From Streptomyces pristinaespiralis (lineage in GTDB: Bacteria > Actinomycetota > Actinomycetes > Streptomycetales > Streptomycetaceae), in NCBI RefSeq assembly GCF_001278075.1, contig NZ_CP011340.1, positions 4,836,001 to 4,900,000 on the forward strand: a stretch of DNA of 64,000 nt. Reading direction: 5' to 3'. Both the position numbers and the translations under genes were made by a program. The notes beneath the pieces are model-generated. The model ran no database searches and was not told the DNA's origin. It saw nothing but the letters and a program-made list of their open reading frames with translations. Shown here one piece after another: positions 16,017-23,940 of this stretch. Every line of letters starts with the position of its first letter. Positions within the stretch are counted from its first letter, which is position 1.

Positions 16017-17471
16017 ATGTCCCCCACGGCCATCGCCGAGGTCGGCTCTCCCGGCCTGCCGCCCACGCCCCCGCAGCCGTCCGGCGGGCTGGACCGCTTC
16101 TTCAAGATCACCGAACGCGGCTCCTCGGTCGCCCGCGAGGTCCGGGGCGGATTCGCCACCTTCTTCGCGATGGCCTACATCCTCGTGCTGAACCCGATCA
16201 TCCTCGGCAGCGCCAAGGACATGTACGGCCACCAGCTCGACGGCGGCCAGCTGGTCACCGCCACCGTACTGACCGCGGCCTTCTCGACCCTCCTGATGGG
16301 CGTCATCGGCAACGTCCCGATCGCGCTAGCGGCCGGACTGGGCGTCAACACGGTCGTCGCCCTCCAGCTCGCGCCCCAGATGTCCTGGGCGGACGCGATG
16401 GGCATGGTCGTGCTCGCCGGTGTCGTGGTGATGCTGCTGGTGGCCACCGGCCTGCGCGAGCGTGTGATGAACGCCGTTCCGCTCGGCCTGCGCAAGGCGA
16501 TCGCGATCGGCATCGGCTTGTTCATCATGCTGATCGGCCTGGTGGACTCGGGCTTCATCACCCGCATCCCGGACGCCGCCCACACCACCGTCCCGCTCCA
16601 GCTGGGCACCGGCGGTCATCTGCTCGGCTGGCCGGTCCTGGTCTTCGCGCTGGGCACGCTGCTCACGCTCGCGCTGATCATCCGCAAGGTGCCCGGCGCG
16701 ATCCTCATCTCGATCGTCGTCATGACGGCGATCGCGATGATCATCCATGCGGTGGCGGACATCGAGTCCTGGGGCCTGACGACGCCCGAGTGGCCGGGCA
16801 ACCCGCTCTCGACGCCCGACTTCGGCCTGCTCGGCCAGGTCAGCCTGTTCGGCGGCTTCGAGAAGGTCGGCCTGCTGACCGGCGTCCTGTTCGTCTTCAC
16901 CGTGCTGCTTTCCTGCTTCTTCGACGCGATGGGCACCATCCTCGCCGTCGGCGACGAGGCGAAGCTCATGGACAAGGACGGCAACTACCCGGGCATCAAC
17001 AAGGTCCTGGTCGTCGACGGGCTCGCCGTCGCCGCGGGCGGCGCCGCGTCGTGCTCCGCCAACACCTGCTTCGTGGAGTCCACGGCCGGTGTCGGCGAAG
17101 GCGCCCGTACGGGCCTCTCGTCGGTCGTCACCGGCGCGCTCTTCTCGCTGGCGCTGTTCCTCACGCCGCTCGCCACGATGGTCCCCTCCCAGGCGGCGAC
17201 GCCCGCGCTGGTGGCGGTCGGCTTCCTGATCCTGGCCGGTTCGGTCAAGGACATCGACTGGAGCGACTTCACGATCGCCGCGCCGGCGTTCCTGGCGATG
17301 GTGATGATGCCGTTCACCTACTCGATCACCCACGGCATCGGCATCGGCTTCATCACGTTCAGCGTGCTGCGCCTGGCGGTGGGACGCGGGCGCGAGGTGC
17401 CCGCGGCGATGTACGCGGTGTCGGCGGTGTTCGTCTTCTACTACGCCATGCCGGCTCTGGGTCTCACCTGA
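16017..17471 (+). CDS. NCS2-family purine permease (AzgA/guanine-hypoxanthine type)
   Basis: A 484-residue inner-membrane transporter with 12-14 TM helices. Family motifs include the N-terminal REVRGGFATFFAMAYILVLNPIIL, GLGVNTVVALQ, the FFDAMGTILAVGDEA block and the STAGVGEGARTGLSSVVTG substrate region, which point to the AzgA-like guanine/hypoxanthine/adenine branch rather than uracil permeases. ATG 16017 has GAGG seven bases upstream. The 199-base upstream region, shared divergently with the DUF2530 gene, contains no purine-riboswitch core that I can recognise. It is monocistronic. Confidence 0.93.
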   Translation: MSPTAIAEVGSPGLPPTPPQPSGGLDRFFKITERGSSVAREVRGGFATFFAMAYILVLNPIILGSAKDMYGHQLDGGQLVTATVLTAAFSTLLMGVIGNVPIALAAGLGVNTVVALQLAPQMSWADAMGMVVLAGVVVMLLVATGLRERVMNAVPLGLRKAIAIGIGLFIMLIGLVDSGFITRIPDAAHTTVPLQLGTGGHLLGWPVLVFALGTLLTLALIIRKVPGAILISIVVMTAIAMIIHAVADIESWGLTTPEWPGNPLSTPDFGLLGQVSLFGGFEKVGLLTGVLFVFTVLLSCFFDAMGTILAVGDEAKLMDKDGNYPGINKVLVVDGLAVAAGGAASCSANTCFVESTAGVGEGARTGLSSVVTGALFSLALFLTPLATMVPSQAATPALVAVGFLILAGSVKDIDWSDFTIAAPAFLAMVMMPFTYSITHGIGIGFITFSVLRLAVGRGREVPAAMYAVSAVFVFYYAMPALGLT

Positions 17472-17577
17472 CCGGGCCCTCGCCCGACGGGCCGCCCTGA
17501 CCGGACGGTTGCCGCATGATCGTTTCTGCGGGGCCGTTCGGCGGGCCGTCGGGCGGGGCCGCCCGCGAGGGGGCGGC

Positions 17578-17760
17578 TCACGTCACGCCGTAGAACTTCT
17601 CCGTCTCGTCGACCGCCGCTTTGAAGCGCTCGTCGAAGTCGTCGCGAATGAGCGTCCGGACCACGTAGTCCTGGACGCTCATTTGTCGTTTCGCCGCATG
17701 CTGCCGGAGCCGGTCGAGCAGCTCACCGTCCATGCGCAGGCTGAGCACAGTCGATTTCAT
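17578..17760 (-). CDS. Small ribbon-helix-helix-like protein
   Basis: A 60-residue protein reading like a ribbon-helix-helix DNA-binding protein: beta-strand KSTVLSLRM, then helices DGELLDRLRQHAAKRQ and SVQDYVVRTLIRDDFDERF. Such proteins are often antitoxins, but no toxin gene is adjacent. ATG 17760 is chosen because the domain begins there; an in-frame GTG at 17817 would add a basic tail. Neither start has a good ribosome site. It is convergent with the purine permease and divergent from the MarR gene. Confidence 0.68.
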   Translation of the reverse strand: MKSTVLSLRMDGELLDRLRQHAAKRQMSVQDYVVRTLIRDDFDERFKAAVDETEKFYGVT

Positions 17761-17876
17761 GCGGTCAGGGTCGCCGGACTTCCGCCGCCGGGACGTCACT
17801 TTCCGGCTGCCTCTCACTCATATGGGTGATACATCTGTCCCGCCCGTAACCCACTGGTCTTTAGCCAGAGTAATGA

Positions 17877-17887
17877 GTTAAGCTAAC
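17877..17887. promoter_or_regulatory. Candidate MarR operator upstream of the MarR-MFS operon
   Basis: Inverted repeat GTTA-AGC-TAAC ends three bases before the MarR ATG. A second imperfect pair CTGG...CCAG lies just upstream (about 17853-17867). The position over the likely promoter suits autorepression by the MarR protein; not proven. Confidence 0.45.
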
Positions 17888-17890
17888 AAC

Positions 17891-18337
17891 ATGCCTGACC
17901 TGTCCCACGGTACTGACGCGGACGTCGCCGCCGTGAACTCGCTCCGCTCGGCCGTCATGCGGCTGGGCCGCCGCCTGAAGCACCAGCGCGTCGACGAGTC
18001 GCTGAGCCCCACCGAGATGTCGGTGCTCGGCACTCTCGCCCGCTGCGGCTCGGCCACACCCGGTGAGCTGGCCCGCAAGGAACACGTACAGCCGCCGTCG
18101 ATGACCCGCATCGTGGCGCTGCTCGAGGCCAAGGGACTCGTCCGGCTCGAGCCGCATCCCGACGACCGCCGGCAGAAGGTGGTCAGCCAGACCGAACAGG
18201 CAACGACCATGCTCGAGGAGTCCCGCCGCAAGCGGAACGCCTGGCTGGCCTCGCTCGCCGAAGGTCTGGACGACGAGGAGTGGGCGAAGCTGCGCGAGGC
18301 CGCCCCCGTCCTGGAGAAGCTCGCACACCTGCAGTGA
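17891..18337 (+). CDS. MarR-family transcriptional regulator
   Basis: A 148-residue winged-helix regulator. The wHTH lies at about residues 40-110 (LSPTEMSVLGTLARCGSATPGELARKEHVQPPSMTRIVALLEAKGLV, then wing RLEPHPDDRRQKVV), between N- and C-terminal dimerisation helices. It is followed by an MFS exporter gene in the same direction and probably represses this pair until a ligand (drug or phenolic) binds. A short GTTA-N3-TAAC palindrome lies just before the start and would be its own operator. Confidence 0.92.
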   Translation: MPDLSHGTDADVAAVNSLRSAVMRLGRRLKHQRVDESLSPTEMSVLGTLARCGSATPGELARKEHVQPPSMTRIVALLEAKGLVRLEPHPDDRRQKVVSQTEQATTMLEESRRKRNAWLASLAEGLDDEEWAKLREAAPVLEKLAHLQ

Positions 18338-18405
18338 CACGGGCGGAAGCGCAGCCCGTCCCGCCCAACCGACCCAGCCGTGAAGCCTTGAGGAGGCGAA
18401 CCCTT

Positions 18406-19755
18406 TTGAGTACGGGATCCGGAGCAGACTCCGCCCCCGCACCGACCGACCCCGACACCTCGTCCACCCGGCACGACCGCAAGCAGAGCATGTTCAGCTC
18501 GCTGAAGATCCGTAACTACCGGCTCTTCGCGACCGGTCAGGTCGTGTCCAACACCGGCACCTGGATGCAGCGCATCGCCCAGGACTGGCTGGTGCTCAGC
18601 CTGACCGGATCCGCGTCCGCCGTCGGCATCACCATCGCGCTGCAGTTCCTTCCCATGCTGCTCTTCGGCCTGTACGGCGGGGTGCTCGCGGACCGGCTGC
18701 CCAAGCGGCAGCTGCTGCTGGCCACCCAGGCCGCGATGGGCCTCACCGGCCTGGCGCTCGCCGTGCTCACGCTCAGCGGCCACGTCCAGGTCTGGCACGT
18801 CTACCTGACGGCGTTCCTGCTCGGCCTCGTCACCGTCGTCGACAACCCCGCCCGGCAGTCGTTCGTCGCCGAAATGGTCGGCCCCGACCAGCTGCGCAAC
18901 GCCGTCTCCCTCAACTCGGCCAACTTCCAGTCCGCGCGCCTCGTCGGGCCCGCGGTGGCCGGTGTGCTGATCACCGCGGTCGGCAGCGGATACGCCTTCC
19001 TGCTCAACGGCCTGTCCTTCGTCGCGCCCATCGCCGGACTGCTGATGATGCGCGCCTCCGAGCTCCACAGGGTCGAGCGCGCCCCGCGCGGCAAGGGCCA
19101 GCTGCGTGAAGGCCTGCGGTACGTCGCCGGCCGGCCCGAGCTGATCTGGCCGATCGTCCTCGTCGGCTTCATCGGCACGTTCGGCTTCAACTTCCCGATC
19201 TGGCTGTCCGCGTTCGTCGACGACGTCTTCCACGGCGACGCCGGTACGTACGGCCTGCTCAACACCCTGATGGCCGCGGGCTCCCTGGCCGGCGCGCTGC
19301 TCGCCGCCCGGCGCGGCACCTCGCGACTGCGGCTCCTCGTCGGAGCGGCGGTGCTCTTCGGAGTGCTCGAGATCGTGACCGCGTTCGCCCCGGCGTTCTG
19401 GATCTTCGCGGTGATGATGGTCCCGATCGGCATGTTCGGCCTGACGGTCAACGTCACCGCCAACTCGAGCGTCCAGATGGCGACGGACCCGCTGATGCGG
19501 GGCCGCGTGATGAGCCTGTTCATGATGGTCTTCACCGGCGGAACGCCGCTGGGCGCGCCGCTCGTCGGCTGGGTCACCGACACCTACGGCGCACGCGTCG
19601 GCTTCGCCGCGGGCGGCGCGGTGGCCGCGGTGGCGGCGGCCGGCGTCGGCGTGATGCTGGCGCGGGTCGGCGGCCTGCGCCTCTCGGTCGGCTGGAACCG
19701 CGGGCACCCGCAGGTGCGGTTCGTGGCGCGGGAACGGCTGACCACCGCGGCGTAG
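18406..19755 (+). CDS. MFS transporter (probable drug exporter)
   Basis: A 449-residue major-facilitator protein of the MFS_3/enterobactin-exporter-like type with about 12 TM helices (from FATGQVVSNTGTWMQRIAQDWLVLSLTG) and the A-motif-like GGVLADRLPKRQ. The TTG at 18406 is chosen as start because AGGAGG lies nine bases upstream; the in-frame GTG at 18334, overlapping the MarR stop (GTGA), is the alternative and would add 24 residues. MarR neighbours of this kind usually control efflux; the substrate is unknown. The gene is followed by a repeat-rich, terminator-like spacer. Confidence 0.9.
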   Translation: MSTGSGADSAPAPTDPDTSSTRHDRKQSMFSSLKIRNYRLFATGQVVSNTGTWMQRIAQDWLVLSLTGSASAVGITIALQFLPMLLFGLYGGVLADRLPKRQLLLATQAAMGLTGLALAVLTLSGHVQVWHVYLTAFLLGLVTVVDNPARQSFVAEMVGPDQLRNAVSLNSANFQSARLVGPAVAGVLITAVGSGYAFLLNGLSFVAPIAGLLMMRASELHRVERAPRGKGQLREGLRYVAGRPELIWPIVLVGFIGTFGFNFPIWLSAFVDDVFHGDAGTYGLLNTLMAAGSLAGALLAARRGTSRLRLLVGAAVLFGVLEIVTAFAPAFWIFAVMMVPIGMFGLTVNVTANSSVQMATDPLMRGRVMSLFMMVFTGGTPLGAPLVGWVTDTYGARVGFAAGGAVAAVAAAGVGVMLARVGGLRLSVGWNRGHPQVRFVARERLTTAA

Positions 19756-19847
19756 CCCGGTGGGGGCACCTCCCGTGCCCGGAGGGCCACGGGGGAGGGC
19801 GGCGCGACCGGGCCGGGCGGGTGCGGGCCGTGGGCTCCGCCCCGGGG

Positions 19848-19941
19848 CCCCCGGGCCCCCGGGCCCCCGGGCCCCCGGGCCCCCGGGCCCCCGGGCCCCC
19901 GGGCCCCCGGGCCCGGGCCCCCGGGCCCCCGGGCCCCCGGG
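19848..19941. repeat. Tandem CCCCCGGG array
   Basis: Eight head-to-tail copies of the octamer CCCCCGGG, one six-base copy (CCCGGG, 19912-19917), then three more octamers. Every unit contains the palindrome CCCGGG, so the array can fold in many registers. Simple-repeat slippage would easily change copy number. Confidence 0.95.
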
Positions 19942-20070
19942 CCTCGATCGCCGGCGGGGCTGACGAAGTCAGCCCGGCCGGGGGCACCTCCCACGGCCGC
20001 CGGGCCGTAGGGGGAGATCGAGGGCACCGCGCGCAGCGCGGTACCCCGCCCGCAGGGCGGTACGGGGTCC

Positions 20071-20085
20071 GGGGGCGGAGCCCCC
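20071..20085. terminator. GC-rich hairpin
   Basis: GGGGGC-GGA-GCCCCC, a very common Streptomyces intergenic hairpin, lies in the spacer downstream of the MFS gene and upstream of the ThpR gene. Confidence 0.55.
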
Positions 20086-20153
20086 GCTCAGGGAAGGGCC
20101 GGGTGGGGAAAACGCCCCGCGCAGCGGAGCCGGTGCGCGGCACACTTGGCCCC

Positions 20154-20723
20154 ATGAGACTCTTCGCCGCCGTACTCCCGCCCCCCACGGCGGTCGACGA
20201 ACTCGCCACCGAGGTCGCGGTGCTCCGTCGGCTCCCCGCCGCCGACACGCTCCGCTGGACCGGCCACGCCGGGTGGCACTTCACGCTCGCGTTCATGGGG
20301 GAGGTCGACGACGAGCTCGTCCCCGAACTGGAGGAGCGGCTGGCGCGGGCGGCACGCAGGACGTCGGTGTTTCCGCTGCGGCTGCACCAGGGCGGACGGT
20401 TCGGGCACCGGGCGCTGTGGGTCGGGGCCGCCGGAGGGCTGGAGGAGATGCGGCTGCTCGCCGAGCGCTCCGACGCCGCCGCACGCCGCGCCGGCGTGGC
20501 CATGGAGGAACACCGCCGCTACCAGGCGCACCTGACGATCGCCCGCGCCCGTGAGGCAGGTGACCTGCGTCCGTACGTCGAGGCGCTGGCCGCCTTCGAG
20601 GGCACCCCGTGGCAGGTGGCCGACCTCGCCCTCGTACGCAGCAACCTGCCGGTCAGCGGGGTGGCGGGGGAGCAGCCCCGGTACGAAGTGGTCGGGTCAT
20701 GGCCCCTCGGGGACGCGGGTTAA
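20154..20723 (+). CDS. thpR: RNA 2',3'-cyclic phosphodiesterase (ThpR/2H family)
   Basis: A 189-residue 2H phosphoesterase, the family formerly called 2'-5' RNA ligase (LigT), which hydrolyses 2',3'-cyclic phosphates on RNA ends. Both catalytic HxTx motifs are present: HFTL (about residue 41) and HLTI (about residue 125), and the opening MRLFAAVLPP is typical. ATG 20154 is the natural start; CACACT seven bases upstream suggests a leaderless transcript, and no ribosome site is seen. A 28-residue membrane peptide gene follows nine bases after the stop. Confidence 0.92.
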   Translation: MRLFAAVLPPPTAVDELATEVAVLRRLPAADTLRWTGHAGWHFTLAFMGEVDDELVPELEERLARAARRTSVFPLRLHQGGRFGHRALWVGAAGGLEEMRLLAERSDAAARRAGVAMEEHRRYQAHLTIARAREAGDLRPYVEALAAFEGTPWQVADLALVRSNLPVSGVAGEQPRYEVVGSWPLGDAG

Positions 20724-20732
20724 CCTCGACGG

Positions 20733-20819
20733 GTGAATCCCAAGACCAGAAACCAGATCATGGCCGCGGCGCTGGTGCTGATGTTCGTGATCGTCGCCGT
20801 GGCCGCCGCCCTCGGCTGA
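20733..20819 (+). CDS. 28-residue membrane peptide, leaderless GTG start
   Basis: The product, MNPKTRNQIMAAALVLMFVI followed by VAVAAALG, has a basic, polar N-terminus and one hydrophobic helix, so a single-pass membrane peptide. TAACCT (20721-20726) lies six bases before GTG 20733, the expected -10 spacing for leaderless translation; the hexamer overlaps the ThpR stop codon. The peptide is below common gene-length cut-offs, but its composition, promoter and clean stop support it. Function unknown. Confidence 0.65.
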   Translation: MNPKTRNQIMAAALVLMFVIVAVAAALG

Positions 20820-20916
20820 CGCGTCCGCGACCGGCCGGCCGAACACATGGGCACGTATCCGCCCCCGCACGGCACCGGGGCGGCAGCGCCGGGGCTCGCC
20901 GTCGAAGGAGCCGTAC

Positions 20917-21672
20917 ATGCCGGACGACACACCGCCGTTGGTGGTCAGGACGGACGCCGGGAGCGGCCGGTGGACGCTGCGCGCGCCGGGCGGGACGCTG
21001 AGCGCTCCCGTCGTCGTGGGCGACACCGTCCATGTCGTGGTCTCCGACAGCCGGACGGCCGCGGTGGACGCGGACACGGGCCGGATCCGCTGGTGCAGCG
21101 ACAGGCTGACGAAGCCCGACGGCGAAGGCATCCTGCGCGCCGGGCCGACGGTGGTCGTCCCGTCGGACCGGGACCACGAGCGCAGCGGTTTCGTCGCCCT
21201 GGACGCGGAGACGGGCGAGGTGCGGTGGAAGCGCCGCAGGAGCCGGCTGCGGCAGGCCGCGGCAGCCGGTCCCGTCGTCGTGCTGTGGAACGACGAGGAG
21301 GGCGGTCAGATCGCCGCGGTCGACGCGTCGACCGGCGAGACCCTCTGGGAGGACGAGTTCGGCACGATCAACGGCCTGCTGGTGCGGGGCGGGACAGTGA
21401 TCCTGGACACCGCCGGCTTCCGCGCCGTCGACGCCCGTACCGGCGACGAGCAGTGGCGGAACGGCTACGGCGATCTGCTCGGCCAGGGTGAGCAGGCCGA
21501 CGCGGCTCTGTTCCACACCTGGGGCTCCGGCACCTTGTGCGTGCGGGCGACGGACACGGGCGAGGTGGTGAGCCGCACGACGTTCCCGAAACGGGCGTCG
21601 AAGCGCCTCGGGCCCCCGAGAGGCTTGCCTCGAAGGGTCCTTGCTTCGAGCGCGCTCGAAGGCGTTGGCTAG
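20917..21672 (+). CDS. PQQ-like beta-propeller repeat protein
   Basis: A 251-residue protein made of WD/PQQ-like blades: repeats of the type VVGDTVHVVVSDSRTAAVDADTGRIRW, FVALDAETGEVRWKR, IAAVDASTGETLWED and RAVDARTGDEQWRN. About five blades are visible, fewer than a closed seven- or eight-blade propeller, and the last ~25 residues (basic, low complexity) do not look like a blade. No signal peptide is seen, so it is probably cytoplasmic. ATG 20917 follows AAGGAG at six bases. The 3' end lies within palindromic sequence, which suggests truncation or read-through into a terminator. Function unknown. Confidence 0.75.
   Translation: MPDDTPPLVVRTDAGSGRWTLRAPGGTLSAPVVVGDTVHVVVSDSRTAAVDADTGRIRWCSDRLTKPDGEGILRAGPTVVVPSDRDHERSGFVALDAETGEVRWKRRRSRLRQAAAAGPVVVLWNDEEGGQIAAVDASTGETLWEDEFGTINGLLVRGGTVILDTAGFRAVDARTGDEQWRNGYGDLLGQGEQADAALFHTWGSGTLCVRATDTGEVVSRTTFPKRASKRLGPPRGLPRRVLASSALEGVG
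21630..21660. terminator. Overlapping palindromes at the 3' end of the PQQ-repeat gene
   Basis: TCGAAG/CTTCGA arms (21630-21635 and 21644-21649) overlap a perfect 16-base palindrome TTCGAGCGCGCTCGAA (21645-21660). Both lie inside the last codons of the PQQ-repeat frame and just before the aldo/keto reductase gene. They could act as terminator or attenuator. Confidence 0.5.
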
Positions 21673-21678
21673 GACGTC

Positions 21679-22668
21679 ATGAAGTACACGCAGCTCGGAC
21701 GCACCGGACTCAAGGTCAGCCGACTCGTCCTCGGCACTATGAACTTCGGCCCCCAGACCGACGAGGCCACGAGCCACGGCATCATGGACTCGGCCCTCGA
21801 CGCGGGCATCAACTTCTTCGACACGGCCAACGTCTACGGCTGGGGCGAGAACAAGGGCCGCACCGAAGAGATCATCGGCAGCTGGTTCGCCAAGGGCGAG
21901 GGCCGCCGTGACAAGGTCGTGCTCGCCACCAAGGTGTACGGGAACATGGGCACGGACGGCGAGGTCTGGCCCAACCACGACCGGCTCTCGGCGCTCAACA
22001 TCCGCCGCGCGGTGGACGCTTCGCTCAAGCGCCTCCAGACCGATCACATCGACCTCTACCAGTTCCACCACATCGACCGGCGCACCCCGGTCGAGGAGAT
22101 CTGGCAGGCCATCGACGTACTGATCCAGCAGGGCAAGATCCTGTACGCGGGTTCCTCCAACTTCCCCGGCTGGAAGATCGCCCAGACCAACGAGACCGCC
22201 CGCCGTCTCGGTTCGCTGGGCCTGGTCAGCGAGCAGTGCCTCTACAACCTGGCCGAGCGCCGCGCCGAGATGGAGGTCATCCCGGCGGCCCAGGAGTACG
22301 GCCTCGGGGTCATCCCCTGGTCGCCGCTGCACGGCGGACTGCTCGGCGGCGTCCTCAAGAAGGAGAACGAGGGCTCCCGGCGGGCGACCGGCCGCAGCGC
22401 GGACGCGCTGGCCAACACGGCGGTGCGGGAGAAGGTGCAGGCGTACGAGGACCTGCTCGACAAGAACGGCCTGGAGCCCGGGGAGGCGGCGCTCGCCTGG
22501 CTGCTGACCCGTCCGGGTGTGACGGGCCCGATCGTCGGCCCGCGCACGGCGGAGCAGCTGGAGTCGGCGCTGCGGGCGGTGGAGCTGGAGCTGAGCGAGG
22601 AACTGCTCACGGAGCTCGACGGGATCTTCCCGGGACCGGGGCCGTCCCCGGAGGCGTTCGCCTGGTGA
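21679..22668 (+). CDS. Aldo/keto reductase
   Basis: A 329-residue NADPH-dependent oxidoreductase with a TIM-barrel fold. The catalytic tetrad is visible: Asp in FFDTANVYG, Tyr in VYGWGENKG, Lys in VVLATKVYG and His in LYQFHHIDR. The C-terminal cofactor site GPIVGPRTAEQLE is intact. It belongs to the AKR11/IolS-like group acting on carbonyls or sugars; the substrate is unknown. The ribosome site is weak, so it may be co-transcribed with the preceding gene. A double-stem terminator follows. Confidence 0.92.
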   Translation: MKYTQLGRTGLKVSRLVLGTMNFGPQTDEATSHGIMDSALDAGINFFDTANVYGWGENKGRTEEIIGSWFAKGEGRRDKVVLATKVYGNMGTDGEVWPNHDRLSALNIRRAVDASLKRLQTDHIDLYQFHHIDRRTPVEEIWQAIDVLIQQGKILYAGSSNFPGWKIAQTNETARRLGSLGLVSEQCLYNLAERRAEMEVIPAAQEYGLGVIPWSPLHGGLLGGVLKKENEGSRRATGRSADALANTAVREKVQAYEDLLDKNGLEPGEAALAWLLTRPGVTGPIVGPRTAEQLESALRAVELELSEELLTELDGIFPGPGPSPEAFAW

Positions 22669-22723
22669 GCCCCGGCCGCCGCTCCCTGCCGGGGGCGGCG
22701 GCCCACGCCCGGCGCGGGCTCAC
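22665..22723. terminator. Bidirectional nested terminator
   Basis: An outer stem GTGAGCCC/GGGCTCAC (22665-22672 and 22716-22723) encloses an inner stem GGCCGCCG/CGGCGGCC (22674-22681 and 22696-22703). It lies between the convergent aldo/keto reductase and Uma2 genes and serves both. Confidence 0.7.
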
Positions 22724-23304
22724 TCGCGGGGGAAGTCGGCCGTGGTGAGGGTGAGGCCGACAGGAGTGTCGGTGAGATCGAGGTCCGTGCCGAAGGCGAC
22801 TGTCGTCTCCGTCGTGTAGTCGCCGTCCTTCGGGGCGGTGTAGAGGTGGCACTTGCGCTGGTACGGGTCGGCCACCAGGTGGACGGGGACCTCTGCTGCG
22901 GCGTACGCGGCCTTTTTGGGGCCGTAGTCGTTGTGTCCCGTGCCCTTGGAGATGACCTCGGCCACGAACTCGACATCCTGGTGGCGCCAGCGGCCGTCGG
23001 CGGTCCTGGCCGAACCGTCCTTCATGACCGTCACGTCACTGGCGAAGCCGTTGAGGTGTCCGGGATAGTCGACGCGCACGTCGGACTTCACGCGCTTACG
23101 CGCGTACTTGGACCGCAGCTGTTCGACGATGTCCAGGATGATTTCCCAGTGGTTGTCCCTTTGCGGCGACATGAAGACGGCCCCCTCGACGATCTCGACC
23201 TTGAATCCCTCGGGGGCGGACTCGAGCCACCGGAACATCTCGTCCAGGGTGCGTTCGTCGCTGTTCTCGGCCATTTCGATCCTGCGCTCGTCCAAGGCGG
23301 TCAT
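22720..23304 (-). CDS. Uma2-family (DUF820) putative restriction-like endonuclease
   Basis: A 194-residue protein of the Uma2/DUF820 family with a PD-(D/E)XK nuclease core: EIVEGAVFMSP, SDVTVM, VAEVISKGTGHNDYGPKKAAYAAAEVPVHLVADP. Streptomyces genomes carry many copies; cellular targets are unknown and mobile-element or housekeeping roles are both proposed. ATG 23304 has a strong GGAGGAG seven bases upstream, so the longer in-frame start at 23508 is rejected. Transcribed alone. Confidence 0.88.
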   Translation of the reverse strand: MTALDERRIEMAENSDERTLDEMFRWLESAPEGFKVEIVEGAVFMSPQRDNHWEIILDIVEQLRSKYARKRVKSDVRVDYPGHLNGFASDVTVMKDGSARTADGRWRHQDVEFVAEVISKGTGHNDYGPKKAAYAAAEVPVHLVADPYQRKCHLYTAPKDGDYTTETTVAFGTDLDLTDTPVGLTLTTADFPRE

Positions 23305-23393
23305 CGTGGCGCTCCTCCCCGGCTGCCGCTCGAACGAGTGCAGCCGCGCGGTACAACGATACTCACAGTGACCGGTCACGACCCCGGAACGGG

Positions 23394-23927
23394 TCACACG
23401 CCTCCCAGCCACCCCGCCGCGTCCAGGCGGATGCTTCCCGGGGGCGTGAGCGTTCGCAGGGCGGATTCGAGGTCGCGCAGGCGGTCGGGGCCGATCGCCC
23501 GCGCCCATTCCGCGCGCAGTCCGTCGAAGATCTCCGCAGAGCGGGCGAGCGCGTCGAAGCCGTGCGGGGTGAGGCGGATCAGCTTGCGGCGGGCGTCGGC
23601 CGGGTCGTCGGCGCGTTCGGCGTAGCCGAGGGAGAGCAGGCGGTCGATGGTCTTGCCGGCCGCCTGTTTGGAGACGCCGAGACGCCGGCCGAGGTCGCTG
23701 GCGGTCGCGCCCTGCGCGCCGATGGCCTGCATGGCGAAGCCGTAGGCGGGGCGTACGTCGGGGTGGCCCTGCTCGGCCAGCTCGGCGTGCAGCTTGTCGA
23801 TCAGCGAGCGGAACCCGGCGAAGAGGAGCAGGGGCAGCTCGTAGCCCGACGGTTCGGCAATCACCTTGCGATGTTCGACAACCTGGTTTACTTTTTCGGG
23901 GAACGGCTCGTCAACCATGTTGTCCAT
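23394..23927 (-). CDS. MarR-family transcriptional regulator
   Basis: A winged-helix regulator of about 177 residues: dimer helices from YELPLLLFAGFRSLIDKLHAELAEQG, HTH ATASDLGRRLGVSKQAAGKTIDRLLSLGYAERADDPADARRKLIRLT. The start is uncertain: ATG 23927 or ATG 23918. Neither has a ribosome-binding site, and only 13 bases separate 23927 from the start of the divergent AhpD-like gene. It probably controls that gene; small palindromes CAAC-CAT-GTTG (23912-23922) and AACC-T-GGTT (23880-23888) within its own 5' coding region are candidate operators. Confidence 0.85.
   Translation of the reverse strand: MDNMVDEPFPEKVNQVVEHRKVIAEPSGYELPLLLFAGFRSLIDKLHAELAEQGHPDVRPAYGFAMQAIGAQGATASDLGRRLGVSKQAAGKTIDRLLSLGYAERADDPADARRKLIRLTPHGFDALARSAEIFDGLRAEWARAIGPDRLRDLESALRTLTPPGSIRLDAAGWLGGV
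23912..23922. promoter_or_regulatory. Candidate operator inside the MarR 5' coding region
   Basis: CAAC-CAT-GTTG inverted repeat overlapping the MarR start codons and about 20 bases upstream of the divergent GTG at 23941. With so short an intergenic gap, the promoter of the AhpD-like gene must lie in the MarR coding sequence, so this is a sensible repressor site. A related AACC-T-GGTT lies at 23880-23888. Confidence 0.4.
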
Positions 23928-23940
23928 TGTAGGAGCTGCC

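Larger units (their letters stand above)
19756..20153. other. Repeat-rich non-coding spacer (about 400 bases)
   Basis: No gene is visible. It holds two copies of the Streptomyces palindromic repeat GGGGGCACCTCCC...GGGGGAG (19761-19797 and 19980-20016), an array of CCCCCGGG units (19848-19941), a perfect hairpin GGGCTGAC-GAA-GTCAGCCC (19957-19975) and a GGGGGC-GGA-GCCCCC hairpin (20071-20085). The region probably terminates the MFS transcript. Its end carries the promoter for the ThpR gene: CACACT lies seven bases before that ATG. Confidence 0.7.

Noticed and set aside
19848..19941. CRISPR-like or coding interpretation of the CCCCCGGG array
   Set aside because: Units are eight bases with no spacers; the Pro/Gly frames through it are an artefact of the repeat.
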